From Agelaius tricolor (taxonomy: Eukaryota > Chordata > Aves > Passeriformes > Icteridae), in the NCBI GenBank assembly GCA_023055355.1, contig JALJCS010000001.1:71651381-71715380 (forward strand): 64,000 nucleotides of DNA, given 5' to 3'. Shown piece after piece: positions 11,725-23,875 of this stretch. Each line of letters begins with the position of its first letter. Positions within the stretch are counted from its first letter, which is position 1. The notes beneath the pieces were generated by a model, which ran no database searches, was not told the origin of the DNA, and saw only the letters and a program-made list of their open reading frames with translations. Both the position numbers and the translations under genes were made by a program.

Positions 11725-11806
11725 ATTGGTTGCTATCAGAAATAGGATGCTGAGCTAGATAAACCCTTTGGCCCGAGTCAGTCTGAATGATTTTATGTTC
11801 TTTTGT
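11725..11806 (+). mobile_element. Old amniote CR1 tail
   Basis: aggatgctgagctagataaaccctttggcccgagtcagtctgaatgattttatgttc matches the end of the ancient CR1/L3-like tails shared by birds, turtles and crocodilians (gggctagatgaacc...ttggtctgacccagtatggc). The divergence suggests an old insertion. Confidence 0.65.
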
Positions 11807-12324
11807 ATTCATGGGGCTGACTGCATTAAAATCCAAATGCATGAGAAGCATGACTTAAAGTTGTACAGCTCATCAGGCCCTTAGATCTGGTGTTTAAGTT
11901 GTTTACTTTACTAATTTTAGTATTGTAGCAATACCGTTTAGAAACCTAGCTTTGAATTGATACAAATACCTGCCTCTTTCAATGCCTGGTCTCAAGTCCC
12001 ATTTACCCTTGCCACCTGTGCACAGCAGTGATTAAAAATTGATTATTTTGCTGTAGGATGATATAGCAGTGCATGCATTGATTCTCTCATGCACTATATA
12101 TATGAATGAATACCATGACCTCTGTGAGATTGTTGTGGGTATTACACCAATTTTATGTCAGGGAACTTGAGGCAAAAGGAAATCTGGTTTTAATCTATCT
12201 AGCTTTAAACTGTCTAGTTTTGAACCATCAGAAGGATCCAACAGCAAGCCCACGGCATTGCTCAGCCTTACTGTTCTCATGTAGCACAGGATTTTTATTG
12301 CTATTTATATGCTTAAAACCTGAT

Positions 12325-12360
12325 ATCAATCAATCAATCAATCAATCAATCAACCAATCA
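12325..12360. repeat. (atca)9 microsatellite
   Basis: Nine tetranucleotide units with one acca interruption in unit 8. Confidence 0.95.
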
Positions 12361-13618
12361 ATACATGTATATATCTTACTTTGGAAATTCATACCTTGGG
12401 TATTGGACCAAGACAGAGAAGAAGTAAACCATGCAAACTCATAGACATTTATTAAAATATGTTGCTTTCCCAATTTTTAAGATAGCACATGACTGCTGCT
12501 TTTCCTGTGAGCCCTTGACTCCTTCCCATGTTGTTTTTTAGCCTTTCCAAGAGTCAGGGCTGTCACCAGTGAAGGACTCCTACTCTACATGGCTCTGATT
12601 CATTCCCCAAATCACTGACTAGAGGACTCCATGACGAGATGGAATTAGACCAAAAAGCTCTTTCTCAGTTTTGTAGGGCATGGCCTCACCTTCAAGCCGC
12701 TTCTCATAAACTCTGCTGAAATGGTTGTAAATAAAGCACAAGAGGAGCTTTCATTTCATGGCAAAACTCCCATAGCCATCTGATATGCTCAGTGTTGCCA
12801 TCAAAAACATGAGTGGGTTGGCTAGTGCAGGACTTAAAAAAAAGCCTCTTCCAGTTAGCAGCATTTAGCAGCTCATTAATGTATCTGAAACCTGACCTTT
12901 AGCAGTCCATCCCAGCGGGATGATCATTAAGCTTTTCACTTAATTATTATTCTGGCTAAACTCTGAGAATTTAATGCTAAACTTTAGTCCTGGAACAATA
13001 TATGAGACACCTTTCAGTTTTGGGGAGAGTTTTTGCTTGGAATACTAGGAGCAGTGAGTCAGCTGGCTGCCCTCCCTTTTCCCATTATTATTTTGAATAT
13101 CCATATTTTCAGATGAGAAAAAAATTGAACATGAGAATAGTTTGAACATGTGTTCCCCTAGCACATCAAGGAGTCTGAAGAAGTAGTGCTTTCATTGATG
13201 AATCTTTTGTTGCACTTACATCCCTATGGAGGTCATTGGAGATTCCTAATCTGCATCCATTCTAATGAATTAATTATTTCTAGGGTTAATTTTCTGTCAC
13301 AGAGGCCAGCTGGTGCAATCTAAGAATGTAAACTATGGTATGTGACTCCTTTAGCCTTTAGAACAGAGTGGCCATGCACAAACCTTAATTTGCACCTGGG
13401 AATTATTTGGGAAAGTGCCATGGACAGAGTAAAAGCATGCCAGGGAGCATGCAAAAAATTTAATATTGTATAGAAAGTCCCAGCCCTGGCTCTGTTCTGT
13501 TTTCTAGTAAAGGCTGTGGCCAAAGGGTGATGCTGTTCTGCCACTACAAGTGCAAAAAATCACATTGATGTTGAATTTCTGAGTTCTGGTGAGGTACCAT
13601 GTTTATATCTATAAACTT

Positions 13619-13629
13619 GGGGGGGGGGG
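13619..13629. repeat. 11-base G run
   Basis: A G homopolymer (13619..13629) in otherwise AT-rich intron, just upstream of direct repeat copy A. Confidence 0.9.
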
Positions 13630-13644
13630 TGTCTATAAATTTAA

Positions 13645-13741
13645 ATTTTAGATTTAACGTTGTTATTTCATATGAAATGGTAATGATAAGTATATTTTCA
13701 TTTTAAATGGGAAAATGAAAGTTTCACATAGCCATGGACAT
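13645..13741 (+). repeat. 97-bp direct repeat, copy A
   Basis: attttagatttaacgttgtt...gccatggacat. It pairs with 15191..15287 at the same length without gaps and about 7 mismatches (about 93% identical by eye). No known repeat family recognised. It is preceded by an 11-base G run. Confidence 0.9.
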
Positions 13742-14996
13742 TGCAGAAACACAGTGTGGTAATTCAGTTTATCAGATTTTTACAGCACTGGCTTCAGTGG
13801 TTGAAAGCACCCTTAGCTGGTGGTAGGGCCAGGGGCTGCTTTACTTTATAGGGTGACTGACACAACAGGGTGTCCCTTCTGCTTTAGGACCAAACCCTCT
13901 GCTGCTTTGAGCCCATCACTCCCACTTGCCTTTACTGTGTGCATTCATTAATTTCTCAGACCATTAAAAGTATCATAGCAACAGGAACTGGGGAGATGAT
14001 CTCTGCCTCTCTTTCCATCTGATACACTGCTCCAGCTGTCCTTCCTCTCTAAAAAGTCTGATTACCCCTTAAAGGAAGCTCAACACTGTGAAAGACAGAG
14101 GGGGAATGAGGAAACTGCTGGATCAAACTACTTCAAACCATTACTTTTTAGTGCTTTTGATACATTTTAAAACATTGTATTGTCAGCCATTGCAATGGGA
14201 GTAAGGCAGAGAAACCCCAAACCCAGACCACAAATCCCATTTAATAGTTTGGTACATGTAACTGAGAGATGTAAAAAATCTGGAAAGAAGCAGCCTCATA
14301 AGTCTGCTACCAAAAGAAGGTTTTGCTTGCAAAGCTCAGAAGAAAGAAAATTATAATCTATGCCAGGAGCAAGGTGCTGGCTGTTCCCAATAAATCACTG
14401 ATCTTATGGAATGCTTAGTTTTATTAATTTTATGTCAGCAAAGTGTTGTGAGAAGCACTTCACTATGTGCTCTCACTACCCTGAATTTACTCAGAAAGGC
14501 AAATAACAATAAATATAAAATGAACTATATTTGTAAATCACTGCAATTTAAGTGTGGGACAGAATGGAAAGTTATGCTTTGTTTTAGAAAGAGATTTTAA
14601 GATTGCTTGCCTCCTACAGGAACCTATATATCAGTTTATTTTAGTTGATTGCTTCTGAGAATGTTGCCCATTTATCGCAGCGATGACATAGCAAATTGTT
14701 CTTTCCCTTCAGTTTTAAAGAACTAAAAATGATTTTAGATATTGTCATGAGTTATCATTATAAGACTGAGCCAGAAATTTGTACCGTTTCAGTCTATATC
14801 TCTCAAGCTGATAAATGGTTCTTATAATGGTGTTTTCATTCATAAGGCTCCAACTGCACAGTACAGGCTTAAAAGATTGCTAAATACAAACCAGAATACT
14901 CTGGCAAAATACTAAAATGTTTCAGTAAGGAATATTAAAATTATTTTTCTTAAAACAGTTTTAGCTGTGGTCTGTAAAATATCCCCTGTGTGGAAA
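13742..14996. other. Intron between the direct repeats, nothing recognised
   Basis: Unique AT-rich sequence separating copy A of the 97-bp repeat from the CR1 tail at 14997; no gene, RNA or repeat family identified. Confidence 0.55.
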
Positions 14997-15086
14997 GTGG
15001 AAGGTGCCCCTGGCCATGGCAGGGGGTTGGAACTAGCTGATCTTTAAGGTCCCTTCCAACCCAAACCATTCTCTGTTTCTATGATT
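14997..15086 (+). mobile_element. CR1 3' tail, sense orientation
   Basis: tggaaggtgcccctggccatggcagggggttggaactagctgatctttaaggtcccttccaacccaaaccattctctgtttctatgatt is the last 90 bp of a CR1, little diverged from the common avian form. Confidence 0.92.
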
Positions 15087-15190
15087 TTGAAATGTATTTT
15101 TTCAAGAAAAGCAGTAATGAAAACAGAAAATGTTCCCATAAAATGTTCCCACTGAAAAAATTGCTGCACAATCTGCATGTTTGCAACATC

Positions 15191-15287
15191 ATTTTAGATT
15201 TAAAGTTGTTATTTCATGTGAAATGCTAATGATAAGTATCTTTTCATTTTAAATAGGAAGATGAAAGCTTCACATAGCCATGGACAT
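15191..15287 (+). repeat. 97-bp direct repeat, copy B
   Basis: attttagatttaaagttgtt...gccatggacat, the partner of 13645..13741, 1546 bases downstream in the same orientation. It ends about where the broken CR1 ORF2 fragment begins, so the repeat edge and the CR1 break may be one junction. Confidence 0.9.
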
Positions 15288-15292
15288 GGAGT

Positions 15293-16480
15293 TCTGCTGT
15301 TCTAGCACCAGATCACTGCAGTCCTGTGCTGTTTTCTCAGGCAGAAATGCTGCTGAGTTCCTCAGCCTTCTCCTGGCCTGGTGTTACCAGTTTGCCAGCA
15401 TTTTTTGCCAAGGGATTATGCCTTATTTGACCTTTTTCTGGCCAACATGTCTGTGGAAGCCCTTCCTGTTAGTCTTTGTGTCACTAGCCAAGTTCAGCTC
15501 CAGGTGTCTCTTGGTCTTCCTCCCCCCAGCCTTACACAACTGAGTGTGTCCTGTAATCTTTCCAGGAAACCTGGCTCTACTCCCACTGTCCCACTGCCCA
15601 TACATTTTCTTCTTGCCTTTAGTTTGACCCCACTCAGTTGGGGTCTGGTCTCTTGCCTTCCTTTCCTAATTTCTTGCTCCTGGGAATTGCCAGGTCTTGC
15701 GCTCTGTGGAAGAAATCCTTAAAGATCCTCTAGCTCTGTTCTGCTCCCTAAGGACAGTTTCCTGTGGGGTTGTATGGACAAGCTTATTGAAGAGATGGAA
15801 GTTTATTTGCTTAAACTTCAGGGGCTTATCTTGTCTCTTCCATGTTTGCTTCCACCCCTGTGTCTTCTGAACTGCCTTTAGCCACTGATAGCCATGTTCT
15901 GGTCATGGGATTCATCCCACCAAGTTTCAGGAATGGCTTCTAGGTCACAGCTTTCTTACAGCATGGTGGCTTCCATTTTCTCCATTTTGTTATTTTTGCT
16001 GAATGTAAGGGCATTCATGTAGAGGCACTTCAGCTGGGCTTCCTGAAGGAACACCTCTTAATACCTTAGAGATATTTCCGTGATATTCTCCATTTTGCTT
16101 CTGTTACCTCAGGAGACTCTGGCTTGTTTCTGTATAATTTCAGATTTTCTGTAAGTGGTCTCCAGTGTACCCAGCTTTTCTCAGAGCAACAAGCTGAGGG
16201 TCCTGGATAGCACTGAATCCCTCTAATCCTGGTCTACCATCTCACAGTTTTTCATGTGCAGGGTACATATTATCCCTCTTGCCCTTCAAATCTAGGACAA
16301 CCTTGGATAGCTTGTCAGCCTTGGATAGCTTGTCACAGACAGGTGTCTGTCTCCTTCCATTGACCCAGAGGAATCTCAAGGAGATGGAGCTTCAGATGTT
16401 GACAAGTCATTTATGCCAAGCGGGATCAATCCAGGTGCATGTAAATAAAGTCCACAATTATCTCTGAGGAACTGGCTCCT
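15293..16480 (-). pseudogene. CR1 ORF2 fragment (endonuclease start and linker to RT), broken, with 5' region
   Basis: On the minus strand, around 16050-15870, a frame reads LKCLYMNAL... then DLEAIPETWWDESHDQN with stops between, the start of the CR1 apurinic-endonuclease domain. Farther on (15605..15423) an open frame of 60 codons reads WDSGSRARFPGKITGHTQLC and then LNLASDTKTNRKGFHRHVGQKK, the linker between endonuclease and reverse transcriptase. Most of the endonuclease between these is missing (junction near 15730-15830). Upstream, 16070..16480 is probably ORF1/5' region and holds an 18-bp tandem duplication at 16301..16336. The RT domain and 3' end are absent, unlike ordinary 5'-truncated CR1 copies. 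Confidence 0.8.
16301..16336. repeat. 18-bp tandem duplication
   Basis: ccttggatagcttgtcag occurs twice back to back with only the last bases differing. It lies inside the CR1 5' region and is probably a local replication slip. Confidence 0.85.
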
Positions 16481-17865
16481 TTGGTGAGGTAGGGATTTGT
16501 ACTGGATCCAAGAAAATGGTTGGCAAAGCTGAATTTCCACATCATGAAGTGATCAAGCAGATGGTCACATTTTGGCTGTGGTGTGTTGGGGTTGTCTCCA
16601 TGGAGTGTTCTGAGACAATATGTGCCCGTATAGACAGAAAGATGTTGTGGAATTATTGCTGTTACGAGGTCTGCCTTCTGCATGCCAACAACAGCTACAA
16701 GAGATGCCCTTGCACAGTAAAGAGAGCAATATCTGATTAGCAGGGAATAAAACTGTGGCATCAGCAGATCATACAAATGTTATGGTTGCAAACTGCCAAG
16801 AAGCCTGCTGTCAATTAATTTTCTCACAAACAATTCTGCAGAAAATTCTCCTTTGCCTTTATCACTAACAGAACAACGATGATGGCAGATTTTATTACTT
16901 CTGGAACAGCAAACTGGGAGGTGATGTGTCCAGGCAGACTTGTCAGCAGCCCAGATGTAGGCAGGATGGGTTCATATATCTCCTCTGTTTCTGAGCTCTC
17001 AGGTATGAACTAAGTAGAACAAGACCCAAAATGCTCATTCTCCTATATTGACTTTTTTTCTCTCTTTTTTTTTTTTTTCTTTTAGCATAGTTGGTTGACA
17101 GACCTTTCTCAATTTCTTTTTGCAGATTTGTTTGTTCAGGTGTAATTTTCTTCTTCTCCAGGGTCCAATCCATAGTTGAAGGGTATGCCCTAGCACTTGG
17201 TGACTTCCCCTGGTTCTTGCAGCTTGTTAGGAAACTTAATCCAGCCTTGCTGTGAATGACCTCACTTCTGTCACCCCTATTTGTCTCCAAGAGCAAAATA
17301 ATTAATGCTGATCAGTTAGCCCAGAGCTTGCCTTAAACAGAAGGCAAACTTCTGATGGAAATCACGAGTTTTCATTCAAAGAAAGCAGCACTTTTAAGTT
17401 CTTGGAACACAAGAATGAAGAATCTAAACTAAAAAATGAGGGTATAGAAGATACTTAAGTCAAGGTAGCCTATTCTCTCAGGTTACTTAGCCAGGGTCCT
17501 TGCTTACACTTTCACACCACAAACGCTATCTCTTGGAAATGGACTTTGGAGAGACTCTAACCTGCACAGGTACAATTTGACTTGGATATTGACTAGAAAG
17601 AACAGATAATCAAAATTATATAACTGCAAACCTTTTTATTGTAGCTATATGCATCAATTTGTATTGCTGATCTTCATGTCTCCTTCCCACCTACCTCTCT
17701 TTTGTATTAAAATTAAAGAATTTCTTTAGCCTTGTTGGTAATTATTCAGCATTAAAAAGAGTGTCTTAGTCTTATTTGAGAGTTGATATAGAACAATGAA
17801 AAATCTTGGTGGGATTTTCTTTTATCTTTGTTCTTTCAGGACTGAATTTTTGCCTTTATATCTGA
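16481..17865. other. Intron, possibly more of the decayed CR1 5' region at its left edge
   Basis: 16481..16776 keeps a minus-strand frame (116 codons, 16776..16426) leading into the CR1 fragment; it may be CR1 ORF1 remains but I cannot confirm it. The remainder has a T14 run near 17065 and nothing else recognisable. Confidence 0.45.
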
Positions 17866-18436
17866 CTCTAGAATAACAGAATTGTTGGGGTAGGGAAAGA
17901 CTTTGCAGATTGTCCAACCATTAAATAAGCACTGCAATGTCTACCATTAAACCATGTCTCTAACACTGTATCCACACATTTCTGTACACTTCTGGGGAAC
18001 ATGACCCCATCATTTCCCTTGGCAGCCTGTTCCAATGCCTGACCATCCTTTCAGTGAAGAAATTTTTCTTAATATCCAATCTAAAATTCCTCTGGTGAAA
18101 CTTGAAGCTGTTTTCTCTTGCCTTATTGCCAACTCCCACCTGGCTCTACCCTCTTGTCTGGGAGTTGTAGAGGGTGAGAAGGTCCCCCCTGAGCCTCCTT
18201 TTCCCCAGGCTGAGCCCCTTTCCCAGCTCCCTCAGCTGCTCCTGCTCAGACCTGTGCTCCAGAGCCTTCCCCAGCTCCCTTCCCTTCCCTGGATGCACTC
18301 CAGCCCCTCAGTGTCTTTCTTGTCATGAGGAGCCCAAAACTGAACACAGGATTTGAGGTGTGGCCTCACCAGTGCCCAGCACAGGAGACAGTCACTGCCC
18401 TGGTCATGCTGGCCATGCCATTGCTAGTACAAGTTA
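17866..18436 (-). mobile_element. CR1 3' fragment, longest in the window (about 570 bp)
   Basis: Antisense CR1 signatures in order: gaataacagaattgttggggtagg (terminus), cagcctgttccaatgcctgacc, cagtgaagaaatttttcttaatatcc, cctgagcctccttttccccagg, ggatgcactccagcccctcagtgtctttcttg, and gatttgaggtgtggcctcaccagtgcc. The 5' end is at the break near 18436. Open frames on the plus strand here are antisense repeat sequence. Confidence 0.95.
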
Positions 18437-18984
18437 CTGTATTGCTCCATAAAGTTTGGTTTGCAGTAAATTTACAGAGTCCAAATATTTTTTTGTAGAA
18501 AGACATAACTCTTCCCTTTCATGTTCTTAGGAGTTGGCTTTAAAAGTGCCTTTAAATGTTTAAATCAAGGCAGATGAGACAAAGTAAGAGAGCAGAGAAT
18601 GCCTCATTTGAGGACTATGTCACTCATCTGGGACTAAATCCAGTGACATCTCAAATCAATTGCTGATTTAAGTAATATTTCCAGGACAGAATAAAACTGC
18701 CTGGATAGGCACAGCCTCTCCCAGAATGCTTCTGCTGCATGGTGATGAAGAGACTGTGCTGGACTGTGAACCAAGTGGGCACTAATTCTCTCAGATAGAC
18801 AGAGAATTAATGCTGGAACTGGATCTAAGCAAGTGTAGGTGCTCCTTCCATTGATCTACTGACAGGAAGGAGATACTTTTCATCATTTGTTATTGTAGAG
18901 CTTTCTTTCATTTCCTTTGCTGTTTTTTCCCCAAGACTGTAAGAAAGGGATTCAGGCCAAATTGAACATTTTATGTCAAAGAAA

Positions 18985-19001
18985 TTTTTTTTTTTTTTTT
19001 T
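18985..19001. repeat. 17-base T run
   Basis: Homopolymer tract after gtcaaagaaa; no retrocopy recognised on either side. Confidence 0.9.
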
Positions 19002-20007
19002 CTTGTCTTTTTCTGGCAAGAAAGGGATGGAGAGTTGGATGCAAGTTTTTCAAAGTTGAGATGCTCCAACTGAGATGCTCCAACTTGAGCCTGAATTTTA
19101 CAAATGCATGAAGAACTTCTATAGAAAATCCCTGGGTGATTAAATGTAAGTTGGTAGACTTTTCAAAGAAATATTGAGAGTTGTGAGAAGAACCTAGACA
19201 TTTCTTTGTAAGAAAACAGCCTTAGTAAACCCTTCCAAATGAATTTTAGGTACTTTACTACACACACTCCCACTCCAACATCTGACATGCTCAGCTTGTT
19301 CACTTTCATTTTTCAGTCCATAATTAAGTAAAACAGGAAGCACCCAGCTCAATGGTCCCTCAGCTTCGACCCCCAGCTGATTTGTCTGCAAGGATGAACA
19401 TGTTATGTCCTGATATTTGTTGTTTGGTCTTCAAAGGCACTGAGACAAGGATAGGCACCTGAGCTTCCTCTTTAGACAAAAAAATGATTAATTGGATCTT
19501 AAAATAGGTGGGATGAATTCTCTGGGGACACCCACTTCACATCACCAACTGTTGAGGGAGTCTAGAAGTTTAATTTTCAGGCTGATTACTCTAGGTGAGA
19601 TGACATTTTAGTCACTCTTAACATTAAAGAGGTAATTAAAAATGTATGTAGACATCTGAACCGACGGATAGACATCTAAGTAATTTCTCCGTCTACCTCA
19701 AAGACAATTTTGAAAATTCCACTATGTATGCATGTGTAGACATATTGACATTTGACTATTTTCCATCAGAAACTTTTGAAAATTTATTAGACTCAACTTC
19801 ACAAATGTCACCTTAACAATTTTCTTGAGAATTTCTTTAAACTAAAACTGCTGAAGAAGCACTGACAGGCTATATGCAGAGAAAGATGAATGCATCAAGC
19901 TAATTTAATATTTAAGTATCTTTTTATCTGCTTAAAAATTCACTGCAAGCCAACCTATAATTTGCTGCAGGTTTCATGTAACAGAATAAGATTAGAAGGC
20001 CATACTG

Positions 20008-20031
20008 AGAAGTCCACCATGGTGGACTTCT
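20008..20031. repeat. Perfect 24-bp palindrome
   Basis: AGAAGTCCACCA followed by its exact reverse complement TGGTGGACTTCT with no spacer. Outside it, ttagaa (left, about 19992) and ttctaa (20034..20039) extend the symmetry imperfectly. Confidence 0.95.
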
Positions 20032-21708
20032 AATTCTAAGGTGGGAAAAACCACTGAACATTGTAGACATTTATCTTATAGTACATTTAACAGAAAAGCA
20101 CTAAGAGTGAGGCTTTGGGCTTTCACAAACTCTAGTCAATAACTTTCATATTAAATCCTCAGGATTTTGGTTCTTCATGAGTCATTTTACTGAATAGTTC
20201 TTTTTGCTCTAAATGGGGCTTTTGAATGTTGTGGGGTTTTTTTCTGTAAATCAAGAATTTTTGTTTTTTCCTCTGTACCTCTTTGATATCAGTGTAGTTT
20301 AATGATCACAGCATTCTGAATACCAGTCTAGGTATTGGGGAAATCTGGCTGATAACATCAATGATTGACTGCAGCAGTTTTTTATTACTTGGGAAATATT
20401 ACCCATGATAGACACAGGTGTAGAACTGTCATTCAAAAAGGGGGAATGCCTCAAGGATGTGAGCAATTTCTTATGGTGGCAATACTTCCATCACAAGTTC
20501 TGATCTGATTGTCTTGTTTTGTTCTTGCCAAGGTATGGCAATTACTGCAGGGTGTCAATTAAAAATATGACATTTTCCTGGGAAATTTGCCACACATTAA
20601 ACAGCGGCACTTGACACATGCAAGACATAAAAAAACCACATGAAGATGGACTAATGATCTGGCATTCTTTTTTATGGGAAAACGAAAATATATGATGTGA
20701 TATCACATTCTTCATCAGAGAAGGATATCAAATTTATTGCATGTGACCTGTTCTTGACAAATTCATGTTAACGCTCTCTTATGACTGTATTATCTAGCCA
20801 GGGGTTGCAAACTGATTGTTCAACAACCTTCCTCACTGTCTTTGTGGCTTTCACAATTAGGCCGGCCAGTCTACAAGTTTCTGGATCCTTCTGATTATGC
20901 TGCTATTTAAAGGTAAGTATTATATTTTCTTAGTCCCATCCTCTGGGGCCTGCCTCCACAAGTTCTAAGGGAATAATTGCTAATGTTTACAAGATTATTT
21001 GGGGTAGTCTCTCAAACCTTTGGAAATTAATTTTCAGCAAGCTCTGCTGTTGGAGACATTTTCTTGCTTGGCAACATATGGTTTACACAAAATCAGTAGG
21101 GACTCCATTCACATGCCCAACGATAGGTGTCCAGGACTGGAGTATTTGAGGTACCCAAACATGACTTAGATTCATACTCTTAGAAAATTCATACTCATGG
21201 AAAATTGTCCTGAGTCATGGAAGTGGAATGCATTTGTGGAAAAGAGAAATACATTTGATCAACTGAAAAGCTGCATTTGGCTGTGTTTGTTTGTTTAGTG
21301 ATGAAATCCAGTGGTGGAAATGCAGATGGTCACTAATACTTTAAATATTTTGATTTATGTTTCTTCATGTCCTTTTCTTTTGGTAGCTGAAGGCCAGACA
21401 GAATATATCCCAGGGCTTCTTAAACTGCACAAGATATATGCAATAAGCAGCTGAATCCCAGCTTTGACATTTGTTGATACAATGGGAACCAAGAAAGCCT
21501 TACCTTGAATCAAGTTGTTTAAGAAGCTGAATCAAATTCTGTCACATAAGAGATATACACATCTAGAGTTCCAGAGTAAAACTAATTTTTCCTTTTTTTT
21601 TCATTTTCAAATCTAATTTCTACTCTAATGCTATTCCTCTATAAAGAAAGCTTATATTTTGCAATAATCCTACTGTATGATTAAAAATCTTGATGATGTT
21701 AGGGAAAG

Positions 21709-21897
21709 ATGGGTGATAACAATCCAGGTCTTGTCCATTTTTCCCCAATCTGGATTTTAATCTCCTTGGCACTCTTCTTGAAGTCTATTTTTCCAGATTC
21801 ATCAAGATATTTAGTTCATGTTATGGTTGATGACATTCTTATTCAACCTATTTCCAGTGAGGCTGGCCCTGAGTTGTCAGGACACACCCATTGCTAG
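21709..21897 (+). pseudogene. Doubtful retroviral reverse-transcriptase remnant
   Basis: A 62-codon frame begins MGDNNPGLVHFSP and later contains FPDSSRYLVHVMVDDILIQP. The spacing and the order (an NPGL block, a hydrophobic block, then a histidine shortly before a VMVDD motif followed by ILI) recall the palm region of a retroviral RT with its Y-M-D-D active site, but with a large internal deletion and an extra residue inside the motif. No integrase, RNase H or LTR is recognised nearby. It may be an old ERV relic or chance similarity. Confidence 0.3.
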
Positions 21898-23846
21898 ACT
21901 GGACCCCTCACTACTCATCTGCCAATGTGCAATACTGTAGAACTCCAGATTTATCCTCTTCTTGACATAAAAAAGAAACTATAAGTATAGCTCTGTGTTG
22001 TGATTGATTCATGTCTTATATAAAGAGATCAGAAATAAATCATATAGTCATTTTCTGTTCTTCCAGCCTGCTTTGATTTCAGTTTTTTGACAGTGATCAC
22101 TTTAATGCCCATTTCCCATTGATTGTATCTCCTATATTCATATATACTTGGGTTATCCAGCACATATTCCCCTTTATCAGCACTAGCTGTCAGTCATTCT
22201 CACTATATTATCAGCTTCCTTGTAGCTCCCAACTATCTTCTTATATTTTATTGAAAATGGAGACAAGATAGCACAGAGCTGAATCCAACATGCACTGAGG
22301 TATTTTTTTGCCACTGTCTCTATTGAAATGTGTTGCAGGTCATTGTAGCCTGGGTTTCCAAAGCTGTGCTATGCAGTCATTTTCAGAGGGTACCTTTATA
22401 TCATTGCATTAAAAAATGCCCTGGAATGGACGCCCCAAAACTATTTGCCATATTTCTGATTGGCAGAGAGGTTTTAGCTGGGCCAAGTAACATTCTCATA
22501 AATTGTTCCCAGGCACAGTTGAGGATGTATTACAGGCCAGGAACTGTTCCCAATAGGAAATTTGGATATGGCCCCTCTCTTCTGAAGGCTAGGAGAATTG
22601 AAACATATGGATGTTGTCAGATAATGCCAGCTGGCCTCCAGGATAAAGAATAAACAGTGGCACAGTCTTGCTAACAGCTATGGATGCAGCCATTGCTTCC
22701 AGAGATAGAAGATAAATAAAACTAAGAGAATGGGAATCCAAGCTACAAATTATTGTTAATTTTTTTTTTGCTTCCTTGCTACATATAGGTTCTACTTAGG
22801 ATTGAATTGACTCAATTTTCTTCCCCGGTATTTCATGCATTCACAAAACATGTGGAGTGAGGTGATCTAAACACAGATGAACTGTGAACTGTTTAGACGC
22901 TTTTTATCCACAAAAGAGGAATGCTTTTATTTCAGTGCAGTAAGGCTTCTAAATCAGGACAGATGAATTATGACTCAACAGTACATATTTCATCCCATTG
23001 ACTACAGAGAGAACCTACAATGACCTGCTGAGGGAACTACCTCAGACTGCTGTACTGTGTACAGCTCATCCTTTATTTCTTCAGGCTTTTGTGAATTTCA
23101 GAATTTCAAATTTGCCTTCTAGTTTTTTTATAGAAAGCTTTTGCTGCTCCACAAGAATTAGTTGGCATCATAATACTGAAACTAAGAGACAAAAACAGAA
23201 TAAAACAAGGTCAGTATAAATCTGCTGTCTTTCAGGTTTTCTGTGATAATAAATTATGCTGTGTCATTATTTTTTAGTCTTCATTAAAAAAAGTTCATTT
23301 ATCCAGTTACATTATTTCTTTTCTGTTTTTTTCTAGTTTGTACTTTTTATAGGAATTGTGATCAATGTACATCTTATCTATTAGCGCTCGGGAGCTTCCC
23401 ACTAAGTTTTTACTATCGTAATGTTTTCATGTTTCAGAGCCTGCGCAACAATTCTAAGGCCTTCTCAAATTATTCTTTTCTGTAGATAAGAACCAAATAG
23501 CTGTAACATAAACTTCTCCTTGGAGTAGTAAATTCAACCATGTATTAATAAACACTCACTCTCAATTCACTCTTTGCTTTTAAACTCTGGAATATTTCTC
23601 CCCTATTAGTCAACAGAGACACCCAAGCTATCTCAATTCAATTGCCTGTTCAGACTGTCAGAATAAATAATTAATGAAGTTCAGTGGTCCTGTGCTTTTT
23701 CCTCCCTGTAACTGATTGGTAGAGATGTCTTATGAATAAAAAACGCTCCAATTTTTTCCTGAATCTTCTAAGGTACAGAGAAACTTAACCCTCACCTATC
23801 AGTGGGTTAAGATATCCAAATACATTTGAGGTTTTTAATATCTTGA

Positions 23847-23875
23847 CATCGGACATGTTTTTGTTACGTCCGATG
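23847..23875. repeat. Small CpG-containing hairpin
   Basis: CATCGGAC and GTCCGATG are perfect complements separated by 13 bases. CpG is rare in the neighbourhood, so the stem stands out. No RNA gene is recognised. Confidence 0.7.

Larger units (their letters stand above)
8323..13618. other. Intron, unique sequence with small tandem repeats
   Basis: Holds the atccaga, tcctcaca and atca repeats and one old CR1 tail. 10630-11120 is richer in GC and keeps a 163-codon frame open (10820..11311) that crosses the minisatellite (SHPHILT repeats), so it is not credible as a gene. Confidence 0.55.
18437..21708. other. Intron, unique sequence
   Basis: Apart from the T run at 18985, a 14-bp tandem copy (gagatgctccaact, about 19060-19087) and the palindrome at 20008, I see nothing. 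20560-20770 is AT-rich with possible regulatory motifs but no firm signal. Confidence 0.5.

Noticed and set aside
15280..15722. Plus-strand ORFs of 87 and 113 codons
   Set aside because: Shadows of the minus-strand CR1 ORF2 fragment.
18035..18328. 97-codon proline/leucine-rich ORF
   Set aside because: Antisense of a CR1 3' end; the same LPSLPW-type peptide appears at the other antisense CR1 copy near 1547-1690.
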